Source of the DNA: an uncultured Bacteroidales bacterium
GTDB lineage: Bacteria; Bacteroidota; Bacteroidia; Bacteroidales; P3
Direction: 5' to 3'
Length of the DNA stretch: 64,000 nucleotides
Assembly: GCA_946406015.1 (NCBI GenBank)
Contig: CAMJJD010000003.1
Location: 1 to 64,000, forward strand
In this document: piece by piece, positions 1 to 9,341 of the stretch
How positions within the stretch are numbered: the first letter of the stretch is position 1
Layout: each line of letters opens with the position of its first letter
Notes under the pieces: model-generated
The model's input: the letters and a program-made list of their open reading frames with translations, nothing else
Database searches by the model: none
What the model was told of the DNA's origin: nothing
Position numbers and translations under genes: made by a program

Positions 1-322
1 TGCGGCGCACATACACCTTCTTGGCATAGTCGGCACCCGATGCAAACGGTGGGTCGATATAGACCAAGTCCACTTCAATGCCCTGCTCCTTCAGATAGGC
101 ACAAGCCGACAGGCATTCACCTCGCAGCAACATATTGCCGTTGTCTTTTGTACCCACATGCTCCACCTGCTGCACCTCATACAGCGGCATCCCCCGCTGT
201 ATATGCTCCACCACCACATTGTTGTCCCGATAAGAGAGCATCCTACGCGTCCGCACAAAATTGTCCAGCAACGCCTGCCCCTCAAGGGTATTCGGATAAT
301 AAGGTATGTATTTTATTGCCAT
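1..322 (-). CDS. DNA methyltransferase, type III Mod-like (partial, 3' end outside window)
   Basis: First 107 codons of an adenine-specific DNA methyltransferase, read from an ATG at 322 to the window edge. The product starts MAIKYIPYYPNTLEGQALL and reaches VDLVYIDPPFASGADYAKK; DPPF is the catalytic motif IV of N6-adenine/N4-cytosine methyltransferases. It begins 11 bp after the stop of the STAND gene and lies in the same operon as the helicase-nuclease at 4459-7332, so it is very likely the modification subunit that protects host DNA and supplies specificity. Most of the protein, including the target recognition region, is not visible, so type III is inferred from the partner. Its base composition is less AT-rich than the gene just upstream. 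Confidence 0.85.
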   Translation of the reverse strand, partial: MAIKYIPYYPNTLEGQALLDNFVRTRRMLSYRDNNVVVEHIQRGMPLYEVQQVEHVGTKDNGNMLLRGECLSACAYLKEQGIEVDLVYIDPPFASGADYAKKVYVRR

Positions 323-333
323 AGTGTTATTGT

Positions 334-3300
334 TTATTCTCTATCATGTAGATTAAGTTTACCGACAAGTTCACCGTTTTCGTAATAGTAAACGCCACAA
401 GGGACTTTATAGTATTGTTCAATGCTCCAGTCGTGACAGTATGCATTCTTCTCAATCAATACTGTCCAAATGATATCTAAATTATTTTTATATAAGAAAT
501 CAAGTAATTCCTTCTCCCGAATCATACACATATCTGAATTGTTGTGCATAGACAGCACTTCTCCATGAATGTTATTCAACTCCCCATCATTATTAGAATA
601 GAGCAGGTTTAAACCATTGAAGATTTGTTTACATGGAATTAAATATGTATTATTTATTCCCGACCAATCTCCTTCGATATGACCTTTCGCCAGTTCACTG
701 GCAACAACTACTTTATAATTGGTCCCTTTAATAAATTGCCATTCTTCAGTATCGTCGTGTAAATCCAAATATGCAGGAGACCAGTATTTCTCTCGGTTTA
801 TTAAAGATGATGAGTCTTCATGTTTTTCTGGCATCCATCTTCCCCAGAAATTCTTGTTCTTGAGATAATTTACAATACTTTTTTTATCTTTTTTGTTTAT
901 GATATACGCTTGAATTAAATATTGAATTTGTTTTTTCCTTCCTACAACATCCTCTGATAATAGTTGTGTGGGTTCCTGTACTATGTTATAATACGCAAGT
1001 CTTACCCAATTATTCCCATTGTCATCCTTTTTTTGAATGTTCTGGATGGAATCAATATCGTCTATTGAGTTGGCCCACTTTTCATCGGGTACATCCCAAT
1101 TCGAATAACCCGATTCTGTCCACCATCCTTTGTCATCTTTTATTTGTTGGGGAGTAATATATGTAGGGTCAATATCTCTAAGATAATTTTGCCACGGTCC
1201 TTGGTACTGACCAATAGGTGCTTCTCTCCACCATCCATCCTGATATGGAAAATTGTCGGAAACCCTTGCAACCATTTCGTGTAAAGAAATCCATTGGTAT
1301 TTTTTGCCAATACGCTCCACCTGTTTAGTCGCCCTCGAATAGGAGCCAAGTGTAATCAAATAATCAAATTGACCATGTAGTTTTGCATTATATCCATATC
1401 TGTCGAAAATCCATTCAACTGCGAGGTTGCTCAATTTGTCGGCATTATACTTTTGTGGCAATTTAAAATCATCTAAGGCGGCTTGAAATGTATATCGTCC
1501 AAAGTCCCCATATCCGCCAACTCCGCGCCCATACTCAGTGACCATTGAATTCAAAATAGCAGTTATACCCCAACCTTTTCCCCCATAATAGCCATCTTCA
1601 CCTTGGGGCTTATACTTCTTATCTAACTCTTTGTTTGATAAAACTGAATAATTAAAACTGGTCTGATAAGGAGGACGAATCCTTGAGATATCTACGTTTA
1701 TGAGATTTCTGTATATTGCATATTCCACAATATTACGCGCATAATCTCTTAGTAAAACATGCACAGGGGGTGTGCCGTCCTTAAAAACAGCATCATAAAC
1801 AAATTGACCAATAGTTTTTATTGCATTTTCGTCATTAGTTCTTAAAATACAACCATAAGCTACAGCATATAGTCGTTCTGCAATATATGGATCATTTATA
1901 TCTTTAAATACATTAAGTAGTTTAATAAGAATACTGGAATATCCTGTTAACAAATTAACAAGAGCTTTTGTCGCTTGATCTCTGAATTTATTATCTGTTG
2001 ATGCCAATATCCAAACTATAGTTTGTGCCGACAGGCGAACAACTTCAGGGTCAGAGTTGGAAATATTGTTAGACCATGCCCAATCAACTAATCGAGATAA
2101 CGGTTGCGCATTTTGCTCATCGTCATACTTCCCGTAGGAATATACAAAATGTTGCCAAAAGGAATCCCTCTCTGCCATTGTATATCCGAAGAGTATTTGG
2201 GTCAATCTATCGCTATTAAATGGATGATATGGAATGGAGGAAACTTCCACTAGAAAATACAGCCAGGAATCAAGGTCGATGTACTTCTTGTGTTTATTTA
2301 GCCATTGTGTTATCTTTTTGTTGTTAATTGATGATATTTCTCGCCATTTTAGACTAAATAGCGTTTTGCCAATATACCACTCTGTCAAGTCCTTATTCTT
2401 TTTGAATATCTCTGATAATTCAAAAAGCTCATGGTTATATTTCTCTGGAATAATAATTGACAACGCTTCATAGACACCTTCGTGATGCCATCGGCGAGAC
2501 TTTACTAAGGATTGTTTTTTTAGGTTTGAAGCGAATGCCTCAAAGGTCAAATATGGCCTAACAAATTCTTTGGCCATAATAAAGTCTCCTATACGCTGAT
2601 AAGAAAAAGATATTATTTCTTCATCCAATGACTTCATCTTTATCAATACACCTTCCTCTAACAAATCTGATAGAAGATTGGGGAATTGAGGAAACTTCTC
2701 GTCAAATAGATTTAGAACCTTATCACATTCCAAACTTCCATACGGAGAATCACATATTTTTAATGCAAGGGCTTCTAATGCACTCGATACAATTCTTCTG
2801 TTTTTGTATATCTCTCGTCTTTTCTCGATTTTTTGATTTAATGATTCCTCATATTGATTAATCAATCCAAATAAACCAGTAAAACCTTGTGGAAAGGTCT
2901 TCTTTTTTGTTTTGCTTACAGATTTACATATTATTTGAAGAAGAAGGGGATTCGATAATTCAGGATTTAATAATGGAAATGATGGTTGTTGGATGTCATA
3001 ATACTTGCAGAAAAGTTTTAATGCCTCGTATATATTCCCTTTAAAACCGGGGTGCTCATAGATGGTAATATTAGTTTTATTTATATAATCATCAGGTATA
3101 ATGTCCCCGTAATATGTACTTCGTATTGTCAAGACAAGCCCAATAGCAGGGTATTTTGAAATCTTTTCAATAAAACCAGATATTTGATCACGCCATAGAT
3201 CTGCTCCTATTCCTTCATTTATTGCATCTATCATAATCAATACTCTGGATCCAATAGACAATCCAAGTTCATTGAGTTGCTCTATGAAATCAGAGAAGGG

Positions 3301-4416
3301 AATATTCAGATCCAATTGAGAAAGAATGTTCTTCTCAATAGTAGAGGCTTCTTTAAATGTTGTGCCGAGAAGTAGTAGTGTCGGATGCGATTGCTTGATT
3401 CGCTTGTTTGCGATGTCACCTAATAGATGTGATTTACCACAGCCAGCTTCTCCTGTAATTATCAATATGGGATTATTACATAGCTCAACGTGAAGACTGT
3501 TGTACTCCTTAAGAAATGTGCTGTTTGATTCAACCGTTTCGCGTAATATATATGAGGTTTCATCTTGTCTTTCCACATTGTTTTGTTTATGTAATTCGCG
3601 CTGTCTGTTAAATATTGTTTCATTTAGTTTTTCTATTTCAGTAATAACAGAGTCTAAATCAATAGGATTGCCAATGGAGTAATCATAACAATTAACCCAT
3701 TGAAGTAATTGAGACTTTAATGAATTAATGTCATTATCTATCGCAGATATGCCTTTGCCTGAATATGATTTGAGATGCGTTTCTTTTGTGATCCATGAAT
3801 GAATGATTGATACTAGTCTATCATTAAAATCTTTGTTGTGAGCAATGACGTCAAATAATCTGGCAATGGGCAATTCGAAATTTAATTCTTCATTGTATCT
3901 AGGCCCAAGATTTTTGATATTTTGAACTATGTTATTTTCGAAAAAAGAAGGGTCAAGGATTTTTTTTCCAAAGAAGATTTCATATATCCATTTATTATGA
4001 GGTCGCAACAACTGCACTTCTAATTGACTTGGCACTCTCCACACTAATTCTAAATGTTCCGTTTCTGCGGCTTGATCTATTTCAACCAAATATTTGGGCC
4101 TCTCCGATTTCTTGGAGGGTTCTTTGTTAACGTATAATAATATTGTGTTTAATTGGGGGTGATATTTCTTGGCTTTTCTTATGGAATCTATAATGTCATT
4201 CTTCTCAATGCGTATAGAATCAACATATTTGGCTTGAAAACCATATTGTTTTCCTTCTATTTCTATTGGTTCAGTTTCTAGTCCTGGTTGATTTTTGTAC
4301 CTAAATATTCCAATGGGGTATTTGTATTCGGAACAGAACAGAAAATATGCCATATTTTCAAAAGCCCATTGCTCTTTTTGATAAAATCTATCTGCAAAAG
4401 TACTCCAATTTACCAT
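334..4416 (-). CDS. Avs-like STAND NTPase with N-terminal PD-(D/E)XK-like nuclease domain
   Basis: A 1360-residue protein. Residues 1-140 look like a restriction-type nuclease, with acidic residues around GLETEPI (45-51) and Q-A-K at 61-63 standing in for the (D/E/Q)xK motif. A linker containing LGPRYNEELNFELPIAR follows; I recall this kind of motif from large antiphage STAND ATPases. The NTPase has Walker A GEAGCGKS at 322-329 and Walker B LIMIDAINEG around 393-402. The remaining 900 or so residues are helical-repeat-like, as in sensor regions that recognise phage proteins. It lies 42 bp after res and 11 bp before mod on the same strand. The gene is visibly AT-rich (16 of 60 bases G or C at 1861-1920), unlike res, mod and the rest of the window. 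An Avs-type assignment is inference; another NACHT/STAND effector is possible. Confidence 0.75.
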   Translation of the reverse strand: MVNWSTFADRFYQKEQWAFENMAYFLFCSEYKYPIGIFRYKNQPGLETEPIEIEGKQYGFQAKYVDSIRIEKNDIIDSIRKAKKYHPQLNTILLYVNKEPSKKSERPKYLVEIDQAAETEHLELVWRVPSQLEVQLLRPHNKWIYEIFFGKKILDPSFFENNIVQNIKNLGPRYNEELNFELPIARLFDVIAHNKDFNDRLVSIIHSWITKETHLKSYSGKGISAIDNDINSLKSQLLQWVNCYDYSIGNPIDLDSVITEIEKLNETIFNRQRELHKQNNVERQDETSYILRETVESNSTFLKEYNSLHVELCNNPILIITGEAGCGKSHLLGDIANKRIKQSHPTLLLLGTTFKEASTIEKNILSQLDLNIPFSDFIEQLNELGLSIGSRVLIMIDAINEGIGADLWRDQISGFIEKISKYPAIGLVLTIRSTYYGDIIPDDYINKTNITIYEHPGFKGNIYEALKLFCKYYDIQQPSFPLLNPELSNPLLLQIICKSVSKTKKKTFPQGFTGLFGLINQYEESLNQKIEKRREIYKNRRIVSSALEALALKICDSPYGSLECDKVLNLFDEKFPQFPNLLSDLLEEGVLIKMKSLDEEIISFSYQRIGDFIMAKEFVRPYLTFEAFASNLKKQSLVKSRRWHHEGVYEALSIIIPEKYNHELFELSEIFKKNKDLTEWYIGKTLFSLKWREISSINNKKITQWLNKHKKYIDLDSWLYFLVEVSSIPYHPFNSDRLTQILFGYTMAERDSFWQHFVYSYGKYDDEQNAQPLSRLVDWAWSNNISNSDPEVVRLSAQTIVWILASTDNKFRDQATKALVNLLTGYSSILIKLLNVFKDINDPYIAERLYAVAYGCILRTNDENAIKTIGQFVYDAVFKDGTPPVHVLLRDYARNIVEYAIYRNLINVDISRIRPPYQTSFNYSVLSNKELDKKYKPQGEDGYYGGKGWGITAILNSMVTEYGRGVGGYGDFGRYTFQAALDDFKLPQKYNADKLSNLAVEWIFDRYGYNAKLHGQFDYLITLGSYSRATKQVERIGKKYQWISLHEMVARVSDNFPYQDGWWREAPIGQYQGPWQNYLRDIDPTYITPQQIKDDKGWWTESGYSNWDVPDEKWANSIDDIDSIQNIQKKDDNGNNWVRLAYYNIVQEPTQLLSEDVVGRKKQIQYLIQAYIINKKDKKSIVNYLKNKNFWGRWMPEKHEDSSSLINREKYWSPAYLDLHDDTEEWQFIKGTNYKVVVASELAKGHIEGDWSGINNTYLIPCKQIFNGLNLLYSNNDGELNNIHGEVLSMHNNSDMCMIREKELLDFLYKNNLDIIWTVLIEKNAYCHDWSIEQYYKVPCGVYYYENGELVGKLNLHDRE

Positions 4417-4458
4417 GATGTTTTCTTTATTTCCCGCATGACCATGCTAATGCTGACT

Positions 4459-7332
4459 TTATTTTTTATTGTCAACTGCCGAAGAATCCTCGGTAGTTGG
4501 ATTGTCCTGAAAGAAATTGTTAATGGAATCAAATATTTTACGTCTTCGTTGTTCAGGTTTGAGAATGTCTTCAATGTATAGGAAATCAAACCGTTTATAT
4601 CCGAATTTGTCGTTGTTCTGCTTAATGAATTGGGTCTCCATGAAGTGACGGCGGTCGGCGAACTTGGCAGCAAATCCTTCACCTTTGGTCTCTACAATAA
4701 TCACCTTGTGGATGCTACCTTCGGCATTGCGACTGAGGACAAGAAAGTCGGGCACATACTTGCCTATGCGCACCCAATGACGACCACTCTGCTTGAAGCA
4801 GTCAATCTTGAAGTTGGTGAGTTGGTCGTCGCCATTGTAGTACACCTCAATATTCTGGTCTTTGATGCAGGCCAAGGCCTGTTCGAGATATTCACGTTCC
4901 AAAGAGCTGTCGAAACGGTAAGGTAGATAATGATAGGTATGGTTGCGTTCAGGGTGATGTTCCTTGCCTTGCATATAGTCGGGGATTGGCATTCCGGATG
5001 CTTTTAGAGTGTCTATCGCCTTTTGCATCTCTGGAGTGATGGTGTTGGGCTGCTTGTCGTCATCGATAATCTCGTGTACAGTCTGTTGGTCTGGATAGTA
5101 GCGTTTGTCTCCGCGATAAGACTCCACAGGCGAGGTTAGCTTCTCTATTTGAAGCAGACTTGCCTCGGTGGATATTATCTCTTCCTGTGTTTCATAATCG
5201 CGTCGAGGAATAAATGCTTGGCGGATCAGCGACCGGATACGTTGCTGATCATATTGCTCGTCAGTGAATCGATTACCATCTTTTTCAATGGTGATTTGGG
5301 AAAAGATGTTGCGCAGCTCCTTATCGTATAGTTTCAACTCTTGTACGGGAAGAGTACCGAAACTCTCTTTGGCGATGGTATAGAGCCAATCGGTATAGGT
5401 AATCTGTTTCCCGGGTTGGGTGTCGATGGCATAGGTGTTAATTACTTTCCCTGACAAGTCTTGCACATTGACAAGCGTGTGAGAATTCTTCTCAATACAT
5501 TCGGTTTGTAATCTGTTTTTCGTGTCGGGAGTTTCCTCGATCATCAAGGTGTTATAGACAACTTTTAATTGGTAGAAGTCAATCGGCGGCACCTTTTGTA
5601 CATCCATTCGAGAATACCGCTTAATCATTACAGGCTCGGCCTGATGTTTGGCATTGATTTCCTTGACAGAGGTGTTCTGTGTTTTGCTGAGTTGGGTATT
5701 CAGCGTGTCGGCGTTGTACTTGTTGAGCCAGATTACGGCCTCTTCTGTTTTGCCTCGCTCCACCTGGCGCAAACAACGGCAGCTGGTTTGTAGCACCATG
5801 TTCTTTGGGCAGTCACCCTGCTGCGAGAGGATAACTCCAGCCAAACTGCGGCAATCCCATCCCTCTTTGCCAATCTGCACCAGCAAAACCACTCGAATCT
5901 TAGATAGGGAAGTGTCGAGGGCGGCGAAGGCCGACTCGGCACCCTCAGGGGCTGGGTACTGCTTGTTGCCGTCGTGGTATTTCAACACGACTTCGGCCGG
6001 ATTGATGCCATAGGACTGCAACACTTCGGCCACAAGAGGATATACCTTCTCTTCAAGTGTCTCAATTTTCCCACAATAGATTGCCATCTTGGCACATAAG
6101 CCACCGGCATAGACTTTGTCTTTGAACTTGTCAAGGAAATGGGTTAAACCATTGCGGATAATTGTCTCGCTATCGGCATCGGCAGTGCGGATGTCAGGAT
6201 ATTTCAAGAAATTGCCGATACCATCAATCAAAGGGTAATGATAGACCACATTGGACAGGTCGGTGTTGCTGACGGTGATGGAGTCATTTATCTGAACCCT
6301 TTCGGCGTGTTCCAGATAGGGAGTACCTGAGAACCCCAACATACAGTTGAAGTTATTCCCTTCAGCCCATTGGGTCACTACTTGGCGAAGTCTGATTTCG
6401 CTGTCGGCAGCGTGGTGCACCTCATCTATAAACACAGACATTTGAGGTGTCTTGCCAATAATCTCGCGCAGTTCGTTCGCAATGATGTCTTCTGAGTCAA
6501 AAAGTTTAGCATCTTTATTTTTGTCCCAACGGTTGAGAATTACTTTTTCGGCGTTTGTAACAGCCACAAGACCCATAAGTCCTTCACCCTCACATCCAAG
6601 GTGCATGTTTAACTTTTGAGCATTGGGATTCTTGGTGCGGTTGCTCTTCTTGGCACTTTTCTGTTCATCAAGGATTTCAAACTTGATAAGTCTCTTGATA
6701 TTGCTGGCTGCAGGTTCAGGCAACACCCATGAAGGGTCAAAATTCTGTATTTTGCGAAGCGAAGGTATAATTGATGATTTCAGTCCGGATGGAGCCAGAA
6801 TCATGAAATTGTGGGCAAAGACGGGATTGTCTGGCTCGTTTTGAGCAAAATAGAGGTCGAGGTATATGAATGCCGCCATTAGATAGGTCTTGCCTGCGCC
6901 CATCGGGAGGCTAAAGAGATAGTCGGGGTAGCTGACATTGTAGAAGAGTTGGCGGAACACCTGTTCATAGTTGATGGCAGTAGGGTTGGACTTGATGTTT
7001 TTGACAAGTTCCGGTGCCAAGGGTTTGCCGTTTTTGTTTGGAAGGGTGGCATATTCCATCAAGGCCAAGGCCGGTATGTTGTTGCCAAGGATATCCCGTT
7101 CTGTACCAGTAAGGGCTATCGTTTCGGGAGAAGAAAGGATTCCTTTATAAAACAACTCCCAGAGAGGTCTGTTGCCACAGGCAATTTTCAAGAAGAGATA
7201 CGTCTTTATTGCCTCAATTTGAGCATCACGCATCATGCCTCGGCTCTCGATGTAGTCGATGAGCGATTTGACAGGACATGATGGCGATTGAATCCAATGG
7301 TCCCGCTTGTTCTTTATGAGTTGGTAGAACAT
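4459..7332 (-). CDS. Type III restriction endonuclease subunit R (DEAD/DEAH helicase-nuclease)
   Basis: A 957-residue superfamily 2 helicase: Walker A PMGAGKTY (GAGKT at 145-149), DEVH box at 303-306, a later conserved block GKEGWDCRSLAGVILSQ, and a C-terminal nuclease signature in which PDFLVL is followed about 20 residues later by VETKG (E near 881), the PD-(D/E)XK pattern of Res subunits. It should cut unmodified DNA together with Mod. First gene of the res-STAND-mod operon, with its own Bacteroidetes-type promoter just upstream. The order is unusual: mod normally precedes and adjoins res, but here it is last and separated by a 4-kb gene. No frameshift is seen. Confidence 0.88.
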   Translation of the reverse strand: MFYQLIKNKRDHWIQSPSCPVKSLIDYIESRGMMRDAQIEAIKTYLFLKIACGNRPLWELFYKGILSSPETIALTGTERDILGNNIPALALMEYATLPNKNGKPLAPELVKNIKSNPTAINYEQVFRQLFYNVSYPDYLFSLPMGAGKTYLMAAFIYLDLYFAQNEPDNPVFAHNFMILAPSGLKSSIIPSLRKIQNFDPSWVLPEPAASNIKRLIKFEILDEQKSAKKSNRTKNPNAQKLNMHLGCEGEGLMGLVAVTNAEKVILNRWDKNKDAKLFDSEDIIANELREIIGKTPQMSVFIDEVHHAADSEIRLRQVVTQWAEGNNFNCMLGFSGTPYLEHAERVQINDSITVSNTDLSNVVYHYPLIDGIGNFLKYPDIRTADADSETIIRNGLTHFLDKFKDKVYAGGLCAKMAIYCGKIETLEEKVYPLVAEVLQSYGINPAEVVLKYHDGNKQYPAPEGAESAFAALDTSLSKIRVVLLVQIGKEGWDCRSLAGVILSQQGDCPKNMVLQTSCRCLRQVERGKTEEAVIWLNKYNADTLNTQLSKTQNTSVKEINAKHQAEPVMIKRYSRMDVQKVPPIDFYQLKVVYNTLMIEETPDTKNRLQTECIEKNSHTLVNVQDLSGKVINTYAIDTQPGKQITYTDWLYTIAKESFGTLPVQELKLYDKELRNIFSQITIEKDGNRFTDEQYDQQRIRSLIRQAFIPRRDYETQEEIISTEASLLQIEKLTSPVESYRGDKRYYPDQQTVHEIIDDDKQPNTITPEMQKAIDTLKASGMPIPDYMQGKEHHPERNHTYHYLPYRFDSSLEREYLEQALACIKDQNIEVYYNGDDQLTNFKIDCFKQSGRHWVRIGKYVPDFLVLSRNAEGSIHKVIIVETKGEGFAAKFADRRHFMETQFIKQNNDKFGYKRFDFLYIEDILKPEQRRRKIFDSINNFFQDNPTTEDSSAVDNKK

Positions 7333-7355
7333 TTTCAGTATAACATTTCAATTTG

Positions 7356-7386
7356 CAAAGATACGCATTTTTTCTTGAATGGCAAA
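7356..7386 (-). promoter_or_regulatory. Bacteroidetes-type promoter for the res-STAND-mod operon
   Basis: On the minus strand, TTTG (7383-7386) and TATCTTTG (7356-7363) are separated by exactly 19 bp, matching the Bacteroidetes TTTG / TAnnTTTG consensus. The -7 box ends 23 bp before the res ATG, so the operon would have a short leader. Confidence 0.75.
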
Positions 7387-7393
7387 ATATAAT

Positions 7394-7425
7394 GAATGTG
7401 TGAATGCGTGGATGCGATAATACGC
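7394..7425. repeat. 8-bp periodic spacer tract (GAATGCGT family), 4 units
   Basis: Four consecutive 8-bp units, GAATGTGT, GAATGCGT, GGATGCGA and TAATACGC, lie between the stop of the DUF6266 gene and the res promoter. The same word family recurs at 11485-11532, 11601-11640, 12548-12587, 16766-16828 and 34361-34445. Confidence 0.6.
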
Positions 7426-7428
7426 TAA

Positions 7429-8031
7429 TTATTGCAGCATGCAATAGATGCTGTCGGAGGTGCGGAGGCGATAGCCCTGAAGGAAGGCGTAAAGGTGGAG
7501 GGGCTGGCCGAGCCATTCGGTGGGGAGGTCGACGGTGATGCGACCGGCGGAGCGCAGGACAGGGTCGGCGAGAAATCCGGCACAGAGGGCGGGCGAGTAG
7601 ACAAAAAGGAAGAGTCTGTCAGTGGCGGCGCCGTCATAAGCATGGCTGTCGAAGTTGACGGTGAGGCACCCATCCTCGATGACGGCCGAGGTGATGGTGA
7701 CCATCGGCACCGAACCATTGCTGACGACGATGCGAGGATAGTCGATCTCGCCGTCGAGGGTGAAACAGTCTTTGTTTATTCTTTTGAAGAGGGCATAGGT
7801 GCTGTTCTTCTCGCGCACGGCCTGCCCGTGGAGCCCCACGAGGTGCGCTTCCTTCATGTAGGAGGAGAGCTTGGAGATTTGTGTGAAGTTGCTGCGGTGC
7901 GCCTGCTGCGCCTCGGTGCGGGGATTGGCCACATGGGTGGGCATAGAACGCTCGCATTGCCGTCCATGCCAGGTATAGTATATCTTGTTCCCCAACTTAC
8001 CTGTTTCGCTATTGCCCTGTATTCTCGCCAT
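7429..8031 (-). CDS. DUF6266 family protein
   Basis: A 200-residue protein starting MARIQGNSETGKLGNKIYYT, the glycine-rich opening typical of a small Bacteroidetes family annotated as DUF6266; the following HGRQCERSMPTHVANPRT segment also fits. Function unknown; no signal peptide or membrane segment. It is upstream of the restriction operon on the same strand, but res has its own promoter in the 96-bp gap. The GC content resembles the core genome rather than the AT-rich STAND gene. Family recognition is from memory of the N-terminal pattern. Confidence 0.7.
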   Translation of the reverse strand: MARIQGNSETGKLGNKIYYTWHGRQCERSMPTHVANPRTEAQQAHRSNFTQISKLSSYMKEAHLVGLHGQAVREKNSTYALFKRINKDCFTLDGEIDYPRIVVSNGSVPMVTITSAVIEDGCLTVNFDSHAYDGAATDRLFLFVYSPALCAGFLADPVLRSAGRITVDLPTEWLGQPLHLYAFLQGYRLRTSDSIYCMLQ

Positions 8032-8078
8032 ATAGATAATGATTATTGGTTATAGATTCATTGTTGTTCACTCACTTA

Positions 8079-8086
8079 CAAACGTA
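8079..8086 (-). promoter_or_regulatory. Possible -7 box upstream of the DUF6266 gene
   Basis: TACGTTTG on the minus strand matches TAnnTTTG and lies 47 bp before the ATG at 8031. No convincing TTTG is seen at the -33 position, so the call is weak. Confidence 0.35.
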
Positions 8087-8140
8087 TGGGGTGCGAATTT
8101 ATTGTGCCACCTATAGGGTAGGAACCATTGATGTGCATCG

Positions 8141-8228
8141 GCTGTACCCTGGAGGTACCTGGGAGTTACCATAGAGTTGGTATAGAGTTGGTATAGGCTT
8201 GGTATAGGGTTGCTACAGCGTTGACCAA
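8141..8228. repeat. 11-bp periodic tract, eight units (GAGTTGGTATA family)
   Basis: Eight consecutive 11-bp units start at 8141, 8152, 8163, 8174, 8185, 8196, 8207 and 8218. Two central units are identical (GAGTTGGTATA); neighbours such as GGCTTGGTATA and GAGTTACCATA are diverged copies. The tract lies in the 424-bp divergent gap between the DUF6266 gene and the aldo/keto reductase, upstream of the latter's promoter. The rest of the gap is AT-rich with no gene. Two units of the same consensus recur at 31829-31850. Confidence 0.7.
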
Positions 8229-8372
8229 TGAGCGCAAGGGCTTGATAACTAGGTATATAATATAATTTATAAATAAATTATATTACTTTTGAGAAGTGCT
8301 GTCAGCGCAAAACAAATCCGCCAGAGGATACTTTTGTGTTTATTGTGAAAATATTAATGCTTTTTGTGAAAT

Positions 8373-8401
8373 AGATATATGGAAAAATGGTTGTATTTTT
8401 G
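8373..8401 (+). promoter_or_regulatory. Bacteroidetes-type promoter for the 8456 gene cluster
   Basis: TTTG at 8373-8376 and TATTTTTG at 8394-8401, 17 bp apart, match the -33/-7 consensus. A leader of roughly 50 nt would precede the ATG at 8456. All genes from 8456 to 20118 are on this strand, so it may feed much of the cluster. Confidence 0.6.
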
Positions 8402-8455
8402 CATCATCAAACGGAATGAACAAGAATTGAATATCAAACAATAAAACAAACACTT

Positions 8456-9304
8456 ATGCAAGAAATTACATTATCAAATGGAGTAAAAATGCCCCAGATG
8501 GGCTATGGAGTTTATCAGGTGACACCAGGTGAGGCGGAACGTTGCGTAAGCGATGCACTGAGCGTAGGTTACCGTATGGTCGACACGGCACAGGCCTACG
8601 CCAATGAAGAGGGCGTGGGCAGCGCGGTGAAGAAGAGCGGAATAGCCCGCGACGAGGTGTTCATCGTGTCGAAGATCTGGATCTCGAACTACGGCTACGA
8701 GAGGGCTAAGACCTCCATCGACGAGAGTCTGCGCCGTTTGCAGACGGACTACATCGACCTGATGCTGTTGCACCAGCCTTTCTGCGACCGCTACGGTGCC
8801 TACCGCGCGCTGGAAGAGGCCTACCGCGAGGGCAAACTGCGCTCCATAGGCGTAAGCAACTTCTATCCCGACCACCTCATCGACTTAGCCTCCAATGTGG
8901 AGGTCAAGCCGATGGTCAACCAGGTGGAGACCCACGTCTTCTGCCAGCAGCGACAGCCGCAGAAGTATATGGAGGAGTTGGGATGCCAGATTATGTCGTG
9001 GGGACCTTTGGCCGAGGGCCGCAACGGGTTCTTCACCAATGAGGTGCTTTCGGAAATCGGCAAGGCTCACGGCAAGAGCGTGGCGCAGACGGCACTCCGA
9101 TTCCTGCTGCAGCGGGGAGTGGTCATCATCCCCAAGTCGACCCACAAGGAGCGTATGGTGGAGAACCTGAACATCTTCGACTTTGAGCTCACAACCGATG
9201 AGATGGCACGCATCGAAGCCCTCGACACCAGACAGAGCCTCTTCTTCGACCACCACGACGGCGAGGTGACCAAGATGTTTATGGGTTGGAGAGGTTTGGT
9301 ATAA
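8456..9304 (+). CDS. Aldo/keto reductase
   Basis: A 282-residue NADPH-dependent aldo/keto reductase of the single-domain (beta/alpha)8 type, close to the 2,5-diketo-gluconate reductase group. The catalytic tetrad is visible: D43, Y48, K73 and H106 (in LLHQPF). GVSNFYP and IPKSTHKERMVENL are the usual cofactor-binding stretches. Reduces aldehydes or ketones in the cytoplasm; the substrate cannot be told. First gene behind the promoter at 8373-8401, followed after 37 bp by a DUF362 lipoprotein. Similar sets of reductase, flavodoxin and CMD-cupin genes are common neighbours in Bacteroidales, which suggests a shared stress or detoxification role. Confidence 0.93.
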   Translation: MQEITLSNGVKMPQMGYGVYQVTPGEAERCVSDALSVGYRMVDTAQAYANEEGVGSAVKKSGIARDEVFIVSKIWISNYGYERAKTSIDESLRRLQTDYIDLMLLHQPFCDRYGAYRALEEAYREGKLRSIGVSNFYPDHLIDLASNVEVKPMVNQVETHVFCQQRQPQKYMEELGCQIMSWGPLAEGRNGFFTNEVLSEIGKAHGKSVAQTALRFLLQRGVVIIPKSTHKERMVENLNIFDFELTTDEMARIEALDTRQSLFFDHHDGEVTKMFMGWRGLV

Positions 9305-9341
9305 ATCAGATAAAACAATAATCATTATAAACTGTAATACA

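Noticed and set aside
40..324. Plus-strand frame at the window start
   Set aside because: The minus strand encodes a methyltransferase with a DPPF motif; the plus frame is its shadow.
1..8031. Prophage or transposon carrying the restriction island
   Set aside because: No integrase, transposase, tRNA or terminal repeat was found at the visible edges; only base composition suggests transfer.
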